From: Clostridia bacterium
Lineage (GTDB): Bacteria > Bacillota_A > Clostridia > Christensenellales > Aristaeellaceae
Direction of reading: 5' to 3'
Length of the DNA: 11,292 nt
Assembly: GCA_017530275.1 (NCBI GenBank)
Contig: JAFXMP010000175.1
Coordinates: 1-11,292 of the forward strand
The translations under genes and the position numbers were made by a program. Below the pieces are notes generated by a model that made no database searches, was not told the DNA's origin, and was given only the letters and a program-made list of their open reading frames with translations. This document shows positions 6,813 through 11,292 of the stretch, piece by piece (position 1 is the first letter of the stretch; each line of letters begins with the position of its first letter).

Positions 6813-8257
6813 TTCAATCCCCTCCCCATCTGCACGTCATCGGCCCATTGATCGGCTTTTTTCTTGGCCAGGGACAGCAATTTCACGGCCACAAACACTG
6901 CGGCCACCGCCAGCGCCACCACCAGCAGGAAATGCTGCCGGAAGTATTCGTGCCGGTATTCGGCAAAGGCTTCGGAATAGCCCTCTTTGTCGCTGGCCAG
7001 CTCGTAGGAGCGCAGGGCGCTTGCCCAATCCTCCTGCTTGCCCATGATTTTAGCCACGCCCCGGTGGGCCAGGGCATAGTTGCTGTCGATTTCAAGGGCC
7101 TGCTGCCAGTAGCCCAGGGCTTCCTGATACCGCCCTTCCCCGTGCAGCGTTACCGCCTGATGCACCAGTTGGATAAAATGGGTGGGCTTGAATACGGTGA
7201 TTTCGTTGTTCTGATAGTCCAGCACGTACAGATAGCCCTCGCTGTCCGCATCGATGCTGATGGGAATCTGGAACAGGCCGCCCGTATCCCCCTGGCCGCC
7301 GAAGCAGCACAACAGGTTTCCATCCTGGTCGTACTGGTAAATCAGGCCGGTGCCCCGGTCCACGACCGTGATGACACCGTTGTCTTCCACCGTAATATCC
7401 GAGAAGGTAGGCTCCAGCACCTTGCTGGCGCTGCCCGCTGTATAGTCCGGCAGGGTGAAGCCGTAGGTTTCCTCGGGGTAAGTGTTGGTGCCCACGGAAT
7501 TGAGCTTCCTGATTTGGGCTGTGTTTTTATTGGACAGGATGCCGTAGATCATATTGTCCGCGCCAATGAAGAAATTGGAATAGCTGGCGGGCTCCTGCTT
7601 TACCGTCCGCTCGATCTGGCTTTTGCTGCCAAACAGGCGCACCAGGAAACGGGACAGGGAAAAGCCCACCTTGTCGGCCCCTAAGTATCCCCGGAAATTG
7701 TTGGCTTCGTCCAGGGCGATCAGGTTCGCGCCTTTGAGGGCGTAAATGTAGCCGGTGTTGGCGACGAAGATTTTCTGCACGTCAAAGGTGAAATTGGCGC
7801 CCAGCAGGGAGGAATCAGGCTTCACGTATTCCCTGCGGTCGGAAAGATCGGCGTTTAAGGTGGCGATGCGCAGGTTGCCCGTATCGGCGACCCACACGCT
7901 GCCATCGGTATGCACGTACACGCCCCGGGGTTTGTTCAGGTTTTTCCCGCAGGCCTGGGTAATGGTCCGCAGGACCCGGCCCTCCCGGTCCAATTGCAGC
8001 ACCCGGTTGTTTTCGCCGTCCGCCACGTACAGGGTATCGTCCGGGGCGACGAAAAGATCCTCTGGATGATTCATAAAGCCGCTTTCCCCTAAGTTTTTAA
8101 TGGTTTTGTACACCTCATAGCAGGCGGGTATGGGAATGAAGCTGTCGCCGCCGGTAGTATCCGTGTCCACCACAAAGGCGTCCATGCCCACCACGGCCTG
8201 GGCCGGGGATATCCATACCAGCAGCAGCGCCGTCAGAAGGAAGATCGTTCGTTTCAT
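6809..8257 (-). CDS. Secreted NHL-propeller and TPR protein with C-terminal anchor
   Basis: This 482-residue protein begins with a signal peptide (residues 1-21, ending AQA). Repeated NHL-type blades follow: HPEDLFVAPDDTLYVADGENNRVL near 64-87, KPRGVYVHTDGSVWVADTGNLRIA near 109-132, FSDITVEDNGVITVVDRGTGLIY near 285-307 and IPISIDADSEGYLYVLDYQNNEITVF near 331-356. A TPR-like helical region spans about 363-435 (YQEALGYWQQALEIDSNYALAHRG). A single membrane helix (443-463) is followed by a KKK-rich cytoplasmic tail. The propeller and TPR should therefore face outwards, bound to the membrane, as a sugar- or protein-binding scaffold. NHL propellers bind diverse ligands, so no reaction is claimed. 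It follows the MalG-type permease by 12 bases and overlaps the Yip1 gene by four. The start has AAGGAGG 8 bases upstream. Confidence 0.85.
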   Translation of the reverse strand: MKRTIFLLTALLLVWISPAQAVVGMDAFVVDTDTTGGDSFIPIPACYEVYKTIKNLGESGFMNHPEDLFVAPDDTLYVADGENNRVLQLDREGRVLRTITQACGKNLNKPRGVYVHTDGSVWVADTGNLRIATLNADLSDRREYVKPDSSLLGANFTFDVQKIFVANTGYIYALKGANLIALDEANNFRGYLGADKVGFSLSRFLVRLFGSKSQIERTVKQEPASYSNFFIGADNMIYGILSNKNTAQIRKLNSVGTNTYPEETYGFTLPDYTAGSASKVLEPTFSDITVEDNGVITVVDRGTGLIYQYDQDGNLLCCFGGQGDTGGLFQIPISIDADSEGYLYVLDYQNNEITVFKPTHFIQLVHQAVTLHGEGRYQEALGYWQQALEIDSNYALAHRGVAKIMGKQEDWASALRSYELASDKEGYSEAFAEYRHEYFRQHFLLVVALAVAAVFVAVKLLSLAKKKADQWADDVQMGRGLK

Positions 8258-8269
8258 GTTTCTTCCTCC

Positions 8270-9160
8270 TTACGACTTGATGCCCGAGAAGGACATGGTT
8301 TCCATGACCTTGCCGCGCATGATGGCGAACACCAGGATGGAGGGTACGGTGGTGAGGAAGGTGGCCGCGCCGACGGTGCCGGCCCTGGCCACCACGCCCG
8401 CGCCGCCGGACAGGGTCTGCAGCGCAAGGGGCAGGGTTTTCAGGGCGTTGCTGGAAATAAAGATCAGGGGAGAAAAATAATCGTTCCAGTTGCTCACGAA
8501 GCTGAACACCGCCAGGGTGGTCCAGGCAGGTTTGAGCAAGGGCATTGCGATGGTCCAGAACACGCGGAATTCCTTGGCACCGTCGATGCGGGCTGCTTCC
8601 AGGATGGAGTCGGGCAGTTGCTCGCAGAACTGCTTGACCAGGAAAAAGTTGTAGGCCACGGCGATTTTGGGGATCACCAGCGCCCAATAGGTATTCACAA
8701 GGCCCAGCCCGTTTACCACCAGATAGTTGGGGATCTGGGTCACATGGGTGGAAAACATGAGGGCCGCCAGCACTACGGCAAACAGGAAGCCGCTGCCCTG
8801 GGGCTTGTGCTTCACCAAGCCGTAAGCGCCCATGCAGCACACCACCACGCTGGCGAGCACCGTGACCACGGTGGTGAACAGGGAATTGAAAATGAAGCGG
8901 GTGAAGGGCACGGTGGAGGAGGAAAGGGAGGTGAGTAAATCGCTGAAATTCCGCAGGGTAGGCTTGTGCACGATGAGACGGGGCGGATAGATGTACAGTT
9001 CGTCCAGGGGCATGAGGCTGCGGCACACCATGGCGAACAGCGGCAGGCCCGCGATCACCACAAGCACGGTGAGCAGCAGGTACAGCATGAACCGGGAAAA
9101 CGACAGGCGGCGCAAATGGAGCTTGAACCGGCGGGGCCTGTAGGCGGCTTTAGCAGTCAC
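8270..9160 (-). CDS. Carbohydrate ABC transporter permease, MalG type (first pair)
   Basis: This 296-residue MalG-type subunit pairs with the MalF-type gene at 9293-10204. Six hydrophobic segments fit the family (near 22-46, 89-114, 124-143, 154-176, 209-226 and 256-279). The EAA loop lies at about 188-211 (EAARIDG, then AMPLLKP) for docking an ATPase. The start is a GTG (9158-9160) with a GGGAGG site 10 bases upstream; no better upstream ATG is visible. It follows its partner after a 132-base gap holding a palindromic repeat and runs into the NHL/TPR gene after 12 bases. The N-terminal basic stretch (RPRRFKLHLRRLS) is usual before the first helix. Substrate is inferred to be an oligosaccharide, not identified. 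Confidence 0.93.
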   Translation of the reverse strand: MTAKAAYRPRRFKLHLRRLSFSRFMLYLLLTVLVVIAGLPLFAMVCRSLMPLDELYIYPPRLIVHKPTLRNFSDLLTSLSSSTVPFTRFIFNSLFTTVVTVLASVVVCCMGAYGLVKHKPQGSGFLFAVVLAALMFSTHVTQIPNYLVVNGLGLVNTYWALVIPKIAVAYNFFLVKQFCEQLPDSILEAARIDGAKEFRVFWTIAMPLLKPAWTTLAVFSFVSNWNDYFSPLIFISSNALKTLPLALQTLSGGAGVVARAGTVGAATFLTTVPSILVFAIMRGKVMETMSFSGIKS

Positions 9161-9196
9161 TTCGATTTAACCTCCCTTGTAAGCAGGGGCTTAAGC

Positions 9197-9279
9197 AGAG
9201 TTCAGAATGCAGAGTTCAGATGATATAGTGTGGATACTTCGTATTCCAGAATTGGCAGAGTAAACAACTCTGAACTCTC
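9197..9279. repeat. Palindromic intergenic repeat, copy A
   Basis: AGAGTTCAGA occurs at 9197-9206 and again at 9211-9220. Its inverse TCTGAACTCT is at 9269-9278. The middle matches copy B (10239-10323) at ATAT-GTGT, TTCCA, ATTG and CAGAGTAAA-CAA. It lies 14 bases after the stop of the MalF-type gene. With only terminal inverted repeats and no coding capacity, it looks like a small non-autonomous or REP-like element. An alternative is a conserved intercistronic RNA hairpin. Confidence 0.7.
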
Positions 9280-9292
9280 AAAACTTCCGGCG

Positions 9293-10204
9293 TCAGGTAT
9301 TATCCTTGAATACGTGCATGCAAATGCGGCCCAGGGTAAAGGTGATCACGAACAGCGCCATGGCCACCGCGCTGGCGTATCCCATGTTGAAGCGGGTGAA
9401 AGCGTAGTCGTACAGATGGGCCACGATGGTGTGTGCGGCGTAGTTGGGGCTGGGCATGCCCGCCACGGCTGTAGCCACGTCGAACACGCCGAAAGCCCCC
9501 ACGATGGCGTTGATGGCTCCGAACAGCATTTGGGGCTTCATCATGGGCAGGGTAATGAACCGCAGTTCCTGGAATTTGTTTTTGATGCCGTCCACCCGCG
9601 CGGCCTCGTACATGGCGGGGTCCACGTTCTGCAATCCCGCCAGGAACACCAGGAAGCCTGTGCCCATACTCATCCAGATGGAAATGATCATGACCACCGG
9701 CAGCACGTAGGTGGCGTCCTTGGTCCATAGGATCGGCTCTAAGATCAGTCCGGCCCGCAGAAGCAGGTTGTTGATGTAGCCGTACCGGTCGCCGGAAAAC
9801 AGGATCAGCCAGATGTTGGCCATGGCCACGCCGCTTGTGAGGCTGGGGGCGTAGAACATGAGGGAAAAGAAGCCTCTCCCCCGCTTCACCAGGGTGATCA
9901 GCCATGCCATCAGGAAGGAGGCGAAATATCCGATAGGACCGGTGATCACGGCGAACACCATGGTGTTTTTTAGGGAAATCAAAAACACGTCGTCATCCAG
10001 GATCAGCTGGGAATAATTGCTCAGTCCCACGAACCGGGCGGGCTGGATCATGTTGTAATTGGTCAGGCTGTAATACATGGCTACAGCCACCGGCACGATC
10101 ACAAAAACCGCGAACAGGATCAGGAACGGCAGCAGAAAAGCATAGCCTGTGCCGTTTTTCCGCATCCATTCCTTGAAGTCGTTCCTCTTTATCGCTGTCT
10201 GCAA
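9293..10204 (-). CDS. Sugar ABC transporter permease, MalF type (first pair)
   Basis: This 303-residue MalF-type subunit forms the first importer with the MalG-type gene downstream and the edge-cut binding protein upstream. Hydrophobic segments lie near 19-45, 79-105, 112-136, 166-189, 226-248 and 274-297. The EAA docking loop is at about 200-224 (EAARVDG, then LPMMKP). The start is read as TTG (10202-10204), 9 bases after AAGGAGG; an in-frame ATG at 10163-10165 (residue 14) with a weaker AAGGA site is the alternative. The gene is bracketed by two related palindromic repeats, copy B before it and copy A after it. It ends in TGA. Ligand is unknown, and the ATPase is not in this window. Confidence 0.93.
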   Translation of the reverse strand: MQTAIKRNDFKEWMRKNGTGYAFLLPFLILFAVFVIVPVAVAMYYSLTNYNMIQPARFVGLSNYSQLILDDDVFLISLKNTMVFAVITGPIGYFASFLMAWLITLVKRGRGFFSLMFYAPSLTSGVAMANIWLILFSGDRYGYINNLLLRAGLILEPILWTKDATYVLPVVMIISIWMSMGTGFLVFLAGLQNVDPAMYEAARVDGIKNKFQELRFITLPMMKPQMLFGAINAIVGAFGVFDVATAVAGMPSPNYAAHTIVAHLYDYAFTRFNMGYASAVAMALFVITFTLGRICMHVFKDNT

Positions 10205-10213
10205 AGCCTGCCG

Positions 10214-10220
10214 CCTCCTT
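10214..10220 (-). promoter_or_regulatory. Ribosome binding site supporting a TTG start
   Basis: The minus strand reads AAGGAGG, 9 bases before TTG 10202-10204. No ATG or GTG in frame lies between, so the TTG is the start this site serves. The next ATG (10163-10165) is 48 bases away from the site. Confidence 0.6.
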
Positions 10221-10238
10221 ATAAACGTGAGGAGTTTA

Positions 10239-10323
10239 GAGAGTTCAGAGTGCAGAGAATATCGTGTTATCAGATACGGGTTCCATGATTGACAGAGTAA
10301 ATCAATCTGAACTCTGAACTCTC
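10239..10323. repeat. Palindromic intergenic repeat, copy B
   Basis: GAGAGTTCAGAG (10239-10250) and CTCTGAACTCTC (10312-10323) form a perfect 12-bp inverted repeat, extended by one T-A pair; TCTGAACTCT also occurs at 10306-10315. The inner part shares CAGAGTAAA and TTCCA with copy A. It starts 6 bases after the stop of the binding-protein gene. Its location, between the gene for the abundant binding protein and the first permease, suits a role in mRNA processing or stability, but a dispersed repeat is equally possible. Confidence 0.7.
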
Positions 10324-10329
10324 GTTTCC

Positions 10330-11292
10330 TTATTCAAGCCCAAATTCCACTCGCTTGTTATGCAGTTCTTTATTGATGTCCTTGACCGCTTTTTCCAGTG
10401 CGTCCCGGGCGTTATCGTTGTTGATGCAAACCCGGTTCCAGGCGTTGATGATATGACGGCCGGTGAAATACCCGCCGGGCACGATCAACTGTTCTTCCGC
10501 CGCCTCCATCTGCGCACGGATCACTTTTTCATGGCGTGCGTCCCAGGGCAAGGAATAGAAGGCGTTCACGTTGGCGGTATTCCATCGGGCGCCCATGCCC
10601 AGAATGGCTTCCAACTCCCGGCCGTACCGGGTCTGGGTTTCCTCGCTGCTCCACCATTTGAGGAACTCCCAGGCGGCGTCCTGCTTTTCGCTTTGGGCCA
10701 AAATGATGTCCGCCGTGGCCGCCGTGGTCCCCACAGTGTGCTTCACCGTGCCGTCCGCCTGCCGGGTGCCCGGCACAGGGGCGATGCTCCAGCGGCCGTA
10801 CAGCTCCGGAGCGGAGGTCATGAGCTGCATATAGGTGGTAAAATTGCCAATGCCGATGGGCATGGTGCCGGTGCGGATGCGGGTGAAGAAGTTGCTTTCC
10901 GCGTCGATCTCATAGTTGGCGTACATGTCCGTCCAGGCTTTGAAGGCTTTGTACGCTTCCGGCGTATCCAAGCCGGAGGCTTCTCCCTCGCCCTGATAAT
11001 ACTGGCCGCCCATCTGCAAAAGCAGCATGGTAAAGCCCCGCAGCGCGCCGGGAGAATTGCTGGAAACGGAAGTATCCACCGGCAGGGAAAAGCTCATGTT
11101 GTTTTCATATAGCCTCGGCAGTACCTTCTGGTACAGGTCCTCCCAGGTTTCCGGCAGTTCGATCCCCAGCTCGGCCAGCACGTCCTGGCGGTAGATCATG
11201 CTGGTAAAGTCCATGGTTTCAGGCAGAGCGTACACGCCGCCGTTATACTGGAAGGGGATCAGACTGCTGGGATAAAAGTTTGAAACAACTTC
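10330..11292 (-). CDS. Extracellular solute-binding protein, partial (5' end outside window)
   Basis: This is the C-terminal 320 residues of a family 1 binding protein for the first importer. The frame is open to the right window edge. A GTG at 11233-11235 lies inside the domain (NGGVYALPETMDF) and is not the start, so signal peptide and any lipobox are out of view. Recognisable family features are YALPETMDFTSMIYRQDVL near the beginning of the visible part, then TWEDLYQKVLPRLYENN, and later WEFLKWWSSEETQTRYG, the helix and tryptophans usual near the sugar site in CUT1 binding proteins. The protein ends in TAA (10330-10332) and is followed after 6 bases by repeat copy B and then the MalF-type gene. 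The ligand is expected to be an oligosaccharide but is not readable. Confidence 0.9.
   Translation of the reverse strand, partial: EVVSNFYPSSLIPFQYNGGVYALPETMDFTSMIYRQDVLAELGIELPETWEDLYQKVLPRLYENNMSFSLPVDTSVSSNSPGALRGFTMLLLQMGGQYYQGEGEASGLDTPEAYKAFKAWTDMYANYEIDAESNFFTRIRTGTMPIGIGNFTTYMQLMTSAPELYGRWSIAPVPGTRQADGTVKHTVGTTAATADIILAQSEKQDAAWEFLKWWSSEETQTRYGRELEAILGMGARWNTANVNAFYSLPWDARHEKVIRAQMEAAEEQLIVPGGYFTGRHIINAWNRVCINNDNARDALEKAVKDINKELHNKRVEFGLE

Noticed and set aside
9197..10323. Composite transposon around the MalF-type gene
   Set aside because: There is no transposase in the window, and the enclosed gene is a native part of the transporter operon.

Overview
The window reads as part of one long minus-strand cluster from a Gram-positive, fairly GC-rich bacterium. 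Strong AAGGAGG-type ribosome binding sites, GTG and TTG starts, short N-terminal signal peptides and solute-binding-protein (SBP) based CUT1 sugar importers without a local ATPase all point to Bacillota, class Clostridia. A gut-type Christensenellales or Oscillospirales lineage is a guess from style, not proven. No gene on the plus strand is supported.

In transcription order (high to low coordinates) the layout is: a solute-binding protein cut by the window edge (10330-11292); a MalF-type permease (9293-10204); a MalG-type permease (8270-9160); a secreted, membrane-anchored NHL-propeller/TPR protein (6809-8257); a Yip1-family membrane protein (6180-6812); a DUF5696 protein split by one in-frame TAA (5888-6163 and 4049-5875); a second, LplB-like permease (3128-4027); a second, LplC-like permease (1988-2929); and a second solute-binding protein (200-1831). 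So two complete CUT1 permease pairs, each with its own binding protein, enclose three non-transport genes. No ATP-binding subunit, regulator or recognisable classical glycosidase is present; a shared MsiK/UgpC-type ATPase elsewhere is the likely energiser.

The intergenic DNA is unusually structured. Two related palindromic repeats of about 85 bp (GAGTTCAGA/TCTGAACTC ends) lie just after the stop codons of the first binding protein and the first MalF gene. A 177-bp multi-hairpin element with CTTAACG/CGTTAAG ends separates the second permease pair. A different GC-rich hairpin cluster follows the last gene (positions 15-169). This cluster and the 177-bp element share the 11-mer CTCCGCATCCT. These elements may tune the ratio of subunits along the transcript or may be dispersed non-autonomous repeats.

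By inference, the cluster imports oligosaccharides. The binding proteins deliver sugars to the two permease pairs, while the extracytoplasmic DUF5696 and NHL/TPR proteins and the Yip1-like membrane protein form an accessory surface module of unknown function. The internal stop in the DUF5696 gene is the most specific anomaly. The conserved-looking accessory trio between two importers is the best candidate for an undescribed system.
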